Shown: positions 48,801-61,300 of the stretch, in pieces
Numbering within the stretch: the first letter of the stretch is position 1
Layout: each line of letters begins with the position of its first letter
Source of the DNA: Colletes latitarsis
Lineage: Eukaryota; Arthropoda; Insecta; Hymenoptera; Colletidae
DNA length: 64,000 nt
Reading direction: 5' to 3'
Assembly (NCBI RefSeq): GCF_051014445.1
Contig: NC_135134.1
Location: 3,315,672 to 3,379,671, forward strand
The notes under the pieces: generated by a model
Databases searched by the model: none
What the model was told of the DNA's origin: nothing
The model's input: the letters and a program-made list of their open reading frames with translations, nothing else
Made by a program: the position numbers and the translations under genes

Positions 48801-51800
48801 ATAACGCCGGTTATGTCTCGGTTAGGTCTGGGATTTGCCCTCATCTGACTCGTACCTTTGCAATTTTCGCCTACCTGTTGGCAAGATCCTGGGCTTTTTC
48901 TGGTTTGGATCACGTAGTAATGCGGTACCACACTGAAACCGTCAATAAAAGCTGGTTCGGATTAGTATATTAGAGGATAACGCTGGTTATGGCTGGGTTA
49001 GTTCTGGTATTTGCAATCATCTGGCTCGTAGCTTCGCATTTTTCGCCTACTTGTTGTCAAGATCCTGGGCTTTTTCTGGTTTGTAACACGTAGTAATGCG
49101 TTACCGCACCGTAACAGTCAATTAAACCTGGTTGCGATTAATATTTTGGAGGATAACGCCGGTTATGTCTCGGTTAGGTCTGGGATTTGCCCTCATCTGG
49201 CTCGTACCTTTGCATTTTTCGCCTACTTGTTGTCAAGATCCTGGACTTTTTCTGGTTCGGATCACGTAGTCATGCGGTACCACACCGAAACAGTCAATTA
49301 AACCTGGTTGCGATTAATATTTTAGAGGATAACGCCGGTTATGTCTCGGTTAGGTCTGGGATTTGCCCTCATCTGGCTCGTACTTTCGCATTTTTCGCAT
49401 ACTTGTTGCCCAGATCCTGGCCTTTTTCTGGCTTGGTCCACGTAGTAATTAGGTACCACACTGAAACATTCAACTAAACCTGGTTCCGATTAATATTTTA
49501 GAGGATAACGCCGGTTATGTCTGGGTTAGTTCTGGTATTTGCCCTCATCTGGCTCGCACTTTCGCATCTATCGCATACTTGATGGCTAGATCCTGGCCTT
49601 TTTCTGGTTCGGATCACGTAATAATGCGGTACCACACCGAAGCAGTCAATTAAACCTGGTTGCGATTAATATTTTAGAGGATAACGCCGGTTATATCTCG
49701 GTTAGGTCTGGGATTTGCCCTCATATGGCTCGTACTTTCGCATTTTTCGCATACTTGTTGGCCAGATCCTGGCCTTTTGCTGGCTTGGACCACGTAGTAA
49801 TTAGGCACCACACTGAAACATTCAACTAAACCTGGTTCCGATTAATATTTTAGAGGATAACGCCGGTTATGTCTGGGTTAGTTCTGGTATTTGCCCTCAT
49901 CTGGCTCGCACTTTCGCATCTATCGCATACATGATGGCTAGATCCTGGCCTTTTCCTGGTTTGGATCACGTAGTATTGCGGTACCACACGGAAACTGTCA
50001 ATTAAACCTGGTTGCGATTAATATTTTAAAGGATAACGCCGGTTATGTCTGGCTTAGGTCTGGGATCTGTCCTCATCTGGCTCGTACTTTCGCATTGCTC
50101 GTATACTTGTTGGCCAGATCCATGGCTTTTTCGGGTTTGTATCCCGTCGTAATGTGGTACCGCACCGAAGCAATCAATGAAACCTGGCTGCGATGAATAT
50201 TTTGGAGGATAAGGCTGGTTATGTTTGGGTGAGGTCTGGTATTTGCAATCATCTGGCTCCTACTTCCGCATTTTTCGCCTACTTGTTGTCAAGATCCTGG
50301 GCTTTTTCTGGTCTGGATCACGTAGTAATGCGGTACCACACCGTAACAGTCAATTAAACCTGGTTGCGATTAATATTTTGGAGGATAACGCCGGTTATGT
50401 CTCGGTTAGGTCTGGGATTTGCGCTCATCTGGCTCGCACTTTCGCATTTTTCGCATACTTGTTGGCCAGATCCTGGCCTTTTTCTGGCTTGGACCACGTA
50501 GTAATGTGGCACCACACTGAAACAGTCAAATATACCTGGTCGCGATTAATATTTCAGAGGATAACGCCGGTTATGTCTCGGTTAGGTCTGGGGGTTTGCC
50601 CTCATCTGGCTCGTACTTTCGCATTTTTCGCATACGTGTTGGCCAGATCCTGGCCTTTTTCTGGCTTGGCCCACGTAGTAATTAGGTACCACACTGAAAC
50701 ATTCAACTAAACCTGGTTCCGATTAATATTTTAGAGGATAACGCCGGTTATGTCTGTGTTAGTTCTGGTACTTGCCCTCATCTGGCTCGCACTTTCGCTT
50801 CTATCGCATACTTGATGGCTAGATCCTGGCCTTTTTCTGGTTTGGATCACGTAGTAATGCGGTACCACACCGAAACAGTCAAATAAACCTGGTTGCGATT
50901 AATATTTTAGAGGATAACGCCGGTTATGTCTCGGTTAGGTCTGGGATTTGCCCTGATCTGGCTCCTACTTTCGCATTTTTCGCATACTTGTTGGCCAGAT
51001 CCTGGGCTTTTTCTGGTTTGGATAACGTAGTAATGCGGTACCACACCGTAACAGTCAATTAAACCTGGTTGCGATTAATATTCTGGAGGATAACGCCGGT
51101 TATGTCTCGGTTAGGTCTGGGATTTGCCCTCATCTGGCTCGTACCTTTGCATTTTTCGCCTACTTGTTGGCAAGATCCTGGGCTTTTTCTGGTTCGGATC
51201 ACGTAGTAATGCGGTACCACACCGAAACAGTCAATTAAACCTGGTTGCTATTAATTATTTAGAGGCTAACGCCGGTTATGTCTCGGTTAGGTCTGGGATT
51301 TGCCCTCATCTGGCTCGTACTTCCGCATTTTTCGCATACTTGTTGGCCAGATCCTGGCCTTTTTCTGGCTTGGACCACGTAGTAATTAGGTGCCACACTG
51401 AAACATTCAACTAAACCTGGTTCCGATTAATGTTTTAGAGGATAACGCCGTTATGTCTGGGTTAGTTCTGGTATTTGCCCTCATCTGGCTCGTACTTTCG
51501 CATTTTTCGCATACTTGTTGGCCAGATCCTGGCCTTTTTCTGGCTTGGACCACGTAGTAATTAGGTACCACACTGAAACATTCAACTAAACCTGGTTCCG
51601 ATTAATATTTTAGAGGATAACGCCGGTTATGTCTGGGTTAGTTCTGGTATTTGCCCTCATCTGGCTCGCACTTTCGCATCTATCGCATACTTGATGGCTA
51701 GATCCTGGCCTTTTTCTGGTTTGGATCACGTCGTATTGCGGTACCACACCGAAGCAGTCAATTAAACCTGGTTGCGATTAATATTTTAGAGGATAACGCC

Positions 51801-53190
51801 GGTTATGTCTCGGTTTGGTCTGGGATTTGCCCTGATCTGGCTCGCACTTTCGCATCTATCGCATACTTGGTGGCTAGATCCTGGCCTTTTTCCGGTTTGG
51901 ATCACGTAGTAATGCGGTACCACACTGAAACCGTCAATAAAAGCTGGTTCGAATTAGTATCTTAGAGGATAACGATGGTTATGGCTGGGTTAGTTCTGGT
52001 ATTTGCAATCATCTGGCTCGTAGCTTCGCATTTTTCGCCTACTAGTTGTCAAGATCCTGGGCTTTTTCTGGATTGGATCACGTAGTAATGCGGCACCGCA
52101 CCGTAACAGTCAATTAAACCTGGTTGCTATTAATATTTTGGAGGATAACGCCGGTTATGTCTCGGTTAGGTCTGGGATTTGCCCTCATCTGGCTCGTACT
52201 TTCGCATTTTTCGCATACTTTTTGGCCAGATCCTGGCTTTTTTCTGGCTTGGACCACGTAGTAATTAGGTACCACACTGAAACATTCAACTAAACCTGGT
52301 TCCGATTAATATTTTAGAGGATAACGCCGGTTATGTCTGGGTTAGTTCTGGTATTTGCCCTCATCTGGCTCGCACTTTCGCATCTATCGCATACTTGATG
52401 GCTAGATCCTGGCCTTTTTCTGGTTTGGATCACGTAGTAATGCGGTACCACACCGGAACTGTCAATTAAACCTGATTGCGATTAATATTTTAGAGGATAA
52501 CGCCGGTTATGTCTGGCTTAGGTCTGGGATTTGCCCTCATCTGGCTCGTACTTTCGCATTGCTCGTATACTTGTTGGCCAGATCCAGGGCTTTTTCGGGT
52601 TTGTATCCCGTCGTAATGTGGTACCGCACCGAAGCAGTCAATGAAACCTGGTTGCGATGAATATTTTGGAGGATAACGCTGGTTATGTTTGGGTGAGGTC
52701 TGGTATTTGCAATCATCTGGTTCCCACTTCCGCATCTTACGCCTACTTGTTGTCAAGATCCTGGGCTTTTTCTGGTCTGGATCACGTAGTAATGCGGTAC
52801 CACACCGTAACAGTCAATTAAACCTGGTTGCGATTAATATTTTAGAGGATAACGCTGGTTATGTCTCGGTTAGGTCTGGGATTTGCCCTCATCTGGCTCG
52901 TACTTTCGCATTTTTCGCATACTTGTTGGCCAGATCCTGGCCTTTTTCTGGCTTGGACCACGTAGTAATTAGGTACCACACTGAAACATTCAACTAAACC
53001 TGGTTCCGATTAATATTTTAGAGGATAACGCCGGTTATGTCTGGGTTAGTTCTGGTATTTGCCCTCATCTGGCTCGCACTTTCGCATCTATCGCATACTT
53101 GATGGCTAGATCCTGGCCTTTTTCTGGTTTGGATCACGTAGTAATGCGGTACCACACCGGAACTATCAATTAAACCTGATTGCGATTAAT
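45851..53190. repeat. Mosaic satellite segment with 5280-bp and 6159-bp spaced copies
   Basis: The block 45715-47280 recurs at 50995-52560, a shift of 5280 bp (30 monomers). Shared rare variants include TTTAGAGGCTAACG, TCGGTTTGGTCTGG and CCTACTAGTTGTC. Between the copies, about 48450-50900 repeats unit E content from about 42290-44750 at a shift of 6159 bp. A monomer pair near 48289 recurs near 52689 (shift 4400) and 53393 (shift 704 more). Small private changes include GGGGGTTTGCC near 50590. No gene is supported. Confidence 0.85.
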
Positions 53191-56100
53191 ATTTTAGAGG
53201 ATAACGCCGGTTATGTCTGGCTTAGGTCTGGGATTTGCCCTCATCTGGCTCGTACTTTCGCATTGCTCGTATACTTGTTGGCCAGATCCAGGGCTTTTTC
53301 GGGTTTGTATCCCGTCGTAATGTGGTACCGCACCGAAGCAGTCAATGAAACCTGGTTGCGATGAATATTTTGGAGGATAACGCTGGTTATGTTTGGGTGA
53401 GGTCTGGTATTTGCAATCATCTGGCTCCTACTTCCGCATTTTACGCCTACTTGTTGTCAAGATCCTGGGCTTTTTCTGGTCTGGATCACGTAGTAATGCG
53501 GTACCACACCGTAACAGTCAATTAAACCTGGTTGCGACTAATATTTTGGAGGATAACGCCGGTTATGTCTCGGTTAGGTCTGCGATTTGCCCTCATCTGA
53601 CTCGTACCTTTGCAATTTTCGCCTACTTGTTGGCAAGATCCTGGGCTTTTTCTGGTTTGGATCACGTAGTAATGCGGTACCACACTGAAACCGTCAATAA
53701 AAGCTGGTTCGGATTAGTATCTTAGAGGATAACGCTGATAATGGCTGGGTTAGTTCTGGTATTTGCAATCATCTGGCTTGTAGCTTCGCATTTTTCGCCT
53801 ACTTGTTGTCAAGATCCTGGGCTTTTTCTGGTTTGTAACACGTAGTAATGCGGCACCGCACCGTAACAGTCAATTAAACCTGGTTGCGATTAATATTTTA
53901 GAGGATAACGCCGGTTATGTCTCGGTTAGGTCTGGGATTTGCCCTCATCTGGCTCGCACTTTCGCATCTATCGCATATTTGATGGCTAGATCCTGGCCTT
54001 TTTCTGGTTCGGATCACGTAATAATGCGGTACCACACCGAAACAGTCAATTAAACCTGGTTGCGATTAATATTTTAGAGGATAACGCCGGTTATGTCTCG
54101 GTTAGGTCTGGGATTTGCCCTCATCTGGCTCGTACTTTCGCATTTTTCGCATACTTGTTGGCCAGATCCTGGCCTTTTTCTGGCTTGGACCACGTAGTAA
54201 TTAGGCGCCACACTGAAACATTCAACTAAACCTGGTTCCGATTAATATTTTAGAGGATAACGCCGGTTATGTCTGGGTTAGTTCTGGTATTTGCCCTCAT
54301 CTGTCTCGCACTTTCGCATCTATCGCATACTTGATGGCTAGATCCTGGCCTTTTTCTGGTTTGGATCACGTAGTAATGCGGTACCACACCGAAACTGTCA
54401 ATTAAACCTGGTTGCGATTAATATTTTAAAGGATAACGCCGGTTATGTCTGGCTTAGGTCTGGGATTTGCCCTCATCTGGCTCGTACTTTCGCATTGCTC
54501 GTATACTTGTTGGCCAGATCCAGGGCTTTTTCGGGTTTGTATCCCGTCGTAATGTGGTAGCGCACCGAAGCAGTCAATGAAACCTGGTTGCGATGAATAT
54601 TTTGGAGGATAACGCTGGTTATGTTTGGGTGAGGTCTGGTATTTGCAACCATCTGGCTCCTACTTCCGCATTTTTCGCCTACTTGATGTCAAGATTCTGG
54701 GCTTTTTCTGGTCTGGATCACGTAGTAATGCGGTACCGCACCGTAACAGTCAATTAAACCTGGTTGCGATTAATATTTTGGAGGATAACGCCGGTTATGT
54801 CTCGGTTAGGTCTGGGATTTGCCCTCATCTGGCTCGTACCTTTGCATTTTTCGCCTACTTGTTGGCAAGATCCTGGGCTTTTTCTGGTTCGGATCACGTA
54901 GTAATGCGGTACCACACCGAAACTGTCAATTAAACCTGGTTGCGATTAATATTTTAGAGGATAACGCCGGTTATGTCTCGGTTAGGTCTGGGATTTGCCC
55001 TCACCTGGCTCGCACTTTCGCATTTTTCGCATACTTGTTGGCCTGATCCTGGCCTTTTTCTGGCTTGGACCACGTAGTAATGTGGCACCACACTGAAACA
55101 GTCAAATAAACCTGGTTGCGATTAATATTTCAGAGGATAACGCCGGTTATGTCTCGCTTAGGTCTGGGATTTGCCCTCATCTGGCTCGTACTTTCGCATT
55201 TTTCGCATACGTGTTGGCCAGATCCTGGCCTTTTTCTGGCTTGGCCCACGTAGTAATTAGGTACCACACTGAAACATTCAACTAAACCTGGTTCCGATTA
55301 ATATTTTAGAGGATAACGCCGGTTATGTCTGTGTTAGTTCTGGTACTTGCCCTCATCTGGCTCGCACTTTCGCATCTATCGCATACTTGATGGCTAGATC
55401 CTGGCCTTTTTCTGGTTTGGATCACGTAGTAATGCGGTACCACACCGAAACAGTCAAATAAACCTGGTTGCGATTAATATTTTAGAGGATAACGCCGGTT
55501 ATGTCTCGGTTAGGTCTGGGATTTGCCCTGATCTGGCTCCTACTTTCGCATTTTTCGCATACTTGTTGGCCAGATCCTGGGCTTTTCCTGGTTTGGATCA
55601 CGTAGTAATGCGGTGCCACACCGAAACAGTCAATTAAACCTGGTTGCGATTAATATTTTAGAGGATAACGCCGCTTATGTCTCGGTTAGGTCTGGGATTT
55701 GCCCTCATCTGGCGCGTACTTTCGCATTGCTCGTATACTTGTTGGCCAGATCCACGACTTTTTCGGGTTTGTATCCCGTCGTAATGTGGTACCGCACCGA
55801 ACCAGTCAATGAAACCTGGTTGCGATGAATATTTTGGAGGATAACGCCGGTTATGTCTCGGTTAGGTCTGGGATTTGCCCTCATCTGGCTCGCACTTTCG
55901 CATCTATCGCTTACTTGATGGCTAGATCCTGGCCTTTTTCTGGTTTGGATCACGTAGTAATGCGGTACCACACCGAAACAGTCAATTAAACCTGGTTGCG
56001 ATTAATATTTTAGAGGATAACGCCGGTTATGTCTCGGTTAGGTCTGGGATTTGCCCTCATCTGGCTCGCACTTTCGCATTTTTCGCATACTTGCTGGCCA

Positions 56101-58300
56101 GATCCTGGCCTTTTTCTGGCTTGGACCACGTAGTAATTAGGTACCACACTGAAACATTCAACTAAACCTGGTTCCGATTAATGTTTTAGAGGATAACGCC
56201 GGTTATGTCTGGGTTAGTTCTGGTATTTGCCCTCATCTGGCTCGCACTTTCGCATCTATCGCATACTTGATGGCTAGATCCTGGGCTTTTTCTGGTTCGG
56301 ATCACGTAGTAATGCGGTACCACACCGAAACAGTCAATTAAACCTGGTTGCGATTAATATTTTAGAGGATAACGCCGGTTATGTCTCGGTTAGGTCTGGG
56401 ATTTGCCCTCATCTGGCTCGTACTTTCGCATTGCTCGTATACTTGTTGGCCAGATCCAGGGCTTTTTCGGGTTTGTATCCCTTCGTAATGTGGTACCGCA
56501 CCGAACCAGTCAATGAAACCTGGTTGCAATGAATATTTTGGAGGATAACGCCGGTTATGTCTCGGTTAGGTCTGGGAATTGCCCTCATCTGGCTCGCACT
56601 TTCGCATCTATCGCATACTTGATGGCTAGATCCTGGGCTTTTTCTGGTTCGGATCACGTAGTAATGCGGTACCACACCGAAACAGTCAATTAAACCTGGT
56701 TGCGATTAATATTTTAGAGGATAACGCCGGTTATGTCTCGGTTAGGTCTGGGATTTGCCCTCATCTGGCTCGTACTTCCGCATTTTTCGCATACTTGTTG
56801 GCCAGATCCTGGCCTTTTTCTGGCTTGGACCACGTAGTAAGTAGGTGCCACACTGAAACATTCAACTAAACCTGGTTCCGATTAATGTTTTAGAGGATAA
56901 CGCCGGTAATGTCTGGGTTAGTTCTGGTATTTGCCCTCATCTGGCTCGTACTTTCGCATTTTTCGCATACTTGTTGGCCAGATCCTGGCCTTTTTCTGGC
57001 TTGGCCCACGTAGTAATTAGGTACCACACCGAAACATTCAACTAAACCTGGTTCCGATTAATATTTTAGAGGATAACGCCGGTTATGTCTGTGTTAGTTC
57101 TGGTACTTGCCCTCATCTGGCTCGCACTTTCGCATCTATCGCATACTTGATGGCTCGATCCTGGCCTTTTTCTGGTTTGGATCACGTAGTAATGCGGTAC
57201 CACACCGAAACAGTCAATTAAACCTGGTTGCGATTAATATTTTAGAGGATAACGCCGGTTATGTCTCGGTTAGGTCTGGGATTTGGCCTGATCTGGCTCC
57301 TACTTTCGCATTTTTCGCATACTTGTTGGCCAGATCCTGGCCTTTTTCTGGCTTGGACCACGTAGTAATGTGGTACCACACTGAAACAGTCAAATAAACC
57401 TGGTTCCGATTAATATTTTAGAGGATAACGCCGGTTATGTCTGGGATAGGTCTGGTATTTGCCCTCATCTGGCTCGTACTTTCGCATTTTTCGCATACTT
57501 GCTGGCTAGATCCTGGCCTTTTTCTGGTTTGGATCACGTAGTAATGCGGTACCACACCGAAACAGTCAAATAAACCTGGTTCCGATTAATATTTTAGAGG
57601 ATAACGCCGGCTATGACTGGGATAGGTCTGGTATTTGCAATCATCTGGCTCGTAGCTTCGCATTTTTCGCCTACTTGTTGTCAAGATCCTGGGCTTTTTC
57701 TGGATTGGATCACGTAGTAATGCGGCACCGCACCGTAACAGTCAATTAAACCTGGTTGCGATTAATATTTTGGAGGATAACGCCGGTTATGTCTCGGTTA
57801 GGTCTGGGATTTGCCCTCATCTGGCTCGTACTTTCGCATTTTTCGCATACTTGTTGGCCAGATCCTGGCCTTTTTCTGGCTTGGACCACGTAGTAATTAG
57901 GCACCACACTGAAACATTCAACTAAACCTGGTTCCGATTAATATTTTAGAGGATAACGCCGGGTGTGTCTGGGTTAGTTCTGGTATTTGCCCTCATCTGG
58001 CTCGCACTTTCTCATCTATCGCATACTTGATGGCTAGATCCTGGCCTTTTACTGGTTTGGATCTCGTAGTAATGCGGTACCACACCGAAACTGTCAATTA
58101 AACCTGGTTGCGATTAATATTTTAGAGGATAACGCCGGTTATGTCTGGCTTAGGTCTGGGATTTGCCCTCATCTGGCTCGTACCTTTGCATTTTTCACCT
58201 ACTTGTTGGCCAGATCCAGGGCTTTTTCGGGTTTGTATCCCGTCGTAATGTGGTACCGCACCGAAGCAGTCAATGAAACCTGGTTGCGATGAATATTTTG
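53191..58300. repeat. Mosaic satellite segment with 4-monomer and 7-monomer spacings
   Basis: Monomers are drawn from types seen to the left. The TTTGGGTGAGG type at 53393 recurs at 54625 (1232 bp, 7 monomers). The minus-strand counterpart blocks at 55705 and 56409 are 704 bp apart. Copy identity is lower and units are shorter than in A to E. No gene or non-satellite insertion is seen. Confidence 0.85.
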
Positions 58301-61300
58301 GAAGATAACGCTGGTTATGTTTGGGTGAGGTCTGGTATTTGCAATCATCTGGCTCCTACTTCCGCATTTTTCACCTACTTGTTGTCAAGATCCTGGGCTT
58401 TTTCTGGTCTGGATCACGTAGTAATGCGGTACCACACCGTAACAGTCAATTAAACCTGGTTGCGATTAATATTTTGGAGGATAACGCCGGTTATGTCTCG
58501 GTTAGGTCTGGGATTTGCCCTCATCTGGCTCGTACCTTTGCATTTTTCACCTACTTGTTGTCAAGATCCTGGACTTTTTCTGGTCTGGATCACGTAGTAA
58601 TGCGGTACCACACCGTAACAGTCAATTAAACCTGGTTGCGATTAATATTTTGGAGGATAACGCCGGTTATGTCTCGGTTAGGTCTGGGATTTGCCCTCAT
58701 CTGGCTCGTACCTTTGCATTTTTCGCATACCTGTTGGCCAGATCCTGGCCTTTTTCTGGCTTGGACCACGTAGTAATTAGGTACCACACTGAAACATTCA
58801 ACTAAACCTGGCTCCGATTAATATTTTAGAGGATAACGCCGGTTATGTCTGGGTTAGTTCTGGTATTTGCCCTCATCTGGCTGGCACTTTCCCATCTATC
58901 GCATACTTGATGGCTAGATCCTGGCCTTTTTCTGGTTTGGATCACGTAGTAATGCGGTACCACATCGAAACAGTCAATTAAACCTGGTTGCGATTAATAT
59001 TTTAGAGGATAACGCCGGTTATGTCTCGGTTAGGTCTGGGATTTGCCCTGATCTGGCTCCTACTTTCGCATTTTTCGCATACTTGTTGGCCAGATCCTGG
59101 CCTTTTTCTGGCTTGGATCACGTAGTAATGCGGTACCACACCGAAGCAGACAATTAAACCTGGTTGCGATTAATATTTTAGAGGATAACGCCGGTTATGT
59201 CTCGGTTAGGTCTGGGATTTGCCCTCATCTGGCACGCACTTTCGCATCTATCGCATACTTGATGGCTAGATCCTGGCCTTTTCTGGTCTGTATCACGTAG
59301 TAATGTGGTACCACACTGAAACCGTCAATAAAAGCTGGTTCGGATTAGTATCTTAGAGGATAACGCTGGTTATGGCTGGGTTAGTTCTGGTATTTGCAAT
59401 CATCTGGCTCGCAGATTCGCATTTTTCGCCTACTTGTTGTCAAGATCCTGGGCTTTTTCTGGTTTGGATCACGTAGTAATGCGGCACCGCACCGTAACAG
59501 TCAATTAAACCTGGTTGCGATTAATATTTTGGAGGATAACGCCGGTTATGTCTCGGTTAGGTCTGGGATTTGCCCTCATCTGGCTCGTACCTTTGCATTT
59601 TTCGCCTACTTGTTGTCAAGATCCTGGGCTTTTTCTGGTTCGGATCACGTAGTAATGCGGTACCACACCGAAACAGTCAATTAAACCTGGGTGCGATTAA
59701 TATTTTAGAGGATAACGCCGGTTATGTCTCGGTTAGGTCTGGGATTTGCCCTGATCTGGCTCCTACTTTCGCATTTTTCGCATACTTGTTGGCCAGATCC
59801 TGGCCTTTTTCTGGCTTGGATCACGTAGTAATGCGGTACCACACCGAAGCAGACAATTAAACCTGGTTGCGATTAATATTTTAGAGGATAACGCCGGTTA
59901 TGTCTCGGTTAGGTCTGGGATTTGCCCTCATCTGGCTCGCACTTTCGCATCTATCGCATACTTGATGGCTAGATCCTGGCCTTTTTCTGGTCTGTATCAC
60001 GTAGTACTGGGGTACCACACTGAAACCGTCAATAAAAGCTGGTTCGGATTAGTATCTTAGAGGATAACGCTGGTTATGGCTGGGTTAGTTCTTGTATTTG
60101 CAATCATCTGGCTCGTAGCTTCGCATTTTTCGCCTACTTGTTGTCAAGATCCTGGGCTTTTTCTGGATTGGATCACGTAGTAATGCGGCACCGCACCGTA
60201 ACAGTCAATTAAACCTGGTTGCGATTAATATTTTGGAGGATAACGCCGGTTATGTCTCGGTTAGGTCTGGGATTTGCCCTCATCTGGCTCGTACTTTCGC
60301 ATTTTTCGCATACTTGTTGGCCAGATCCTGGCCTTTTTCTGGCTTGGACCACGTAGTAATTAGGCACCACACTGAAACATTCAACTAAACCTGGTTCCGA
60401 TTAATATTTTAGAGGATAACGCCGGGTGTGTCTGGGTTAGTTCTGGTATTTGCCCTCATCTGGCTCGCACTTTCTCATCTATCGCATACTTGATGGCTAG
60501 ATCCTGGCCTTTTACTGGTTTGGATCTCGTAGTAATGCGGTACCACACCGAAACTGTCAATTAAACCTGGTTGCGATTAATATTTTACAGGATAACGCCG
60601 GTTATGTCTGGCTTAGGTCTGGGATTTGCCCTCATCTGGCTCGTACCTTTGCATTTTTCACCTACTTGTTGGCCAGATCCAGGGCTTTTTCGGGTTTGTA
60701 TCCCGTCGTAATGTGGTACCGCACCGAAGCAGTCAATGAAACCTGGTTGCGATGAATATTTTGGAAGATAACGCTGGTTATGTTTGGGTGAGGTCTGGTA
60801 TTTGCAATCATCTGGCTCCTACTTCCGCATTTTTCACCTACTTGTTGTCAAGATCCTGGGCTTTTTCTGGTCTGGATCACGTAGTAATGCGGTACCATAC
60901 CGTAACAGTCAATTAAACCTGGTTGCGATTAATATTTTGGAGGATAACGCCGGTTATGTCTCGGTTAGGTCTGGGATTTGCCCTCATCTGGCTCGCAGAT
61001 TCGCATTTTTCGCCTACTTGTTGTCAAGATCCTGGGCTTTTTCTGGTTTGGATCACGTAGTAATGCGGCACCGCACCGTAACAGTCAATTAAACCTGGTT
61101 GCGATTAATATTTTGGAGGATAACGCCGGTTATGTCTCGGTTAGGTCTGGGATTTGCCCTCATCTGGCTCGTACCTTTGCATTTTTCGCCTACTTGTTGT
61201 CAAGATCCTGGGCTTTTTCTGGTTCGGATCACGTAGTAATGCGGTACCACACCGAAACAGTCAATTAAACCTGGGTGCGATTAATATTTTAGAGGATAAC

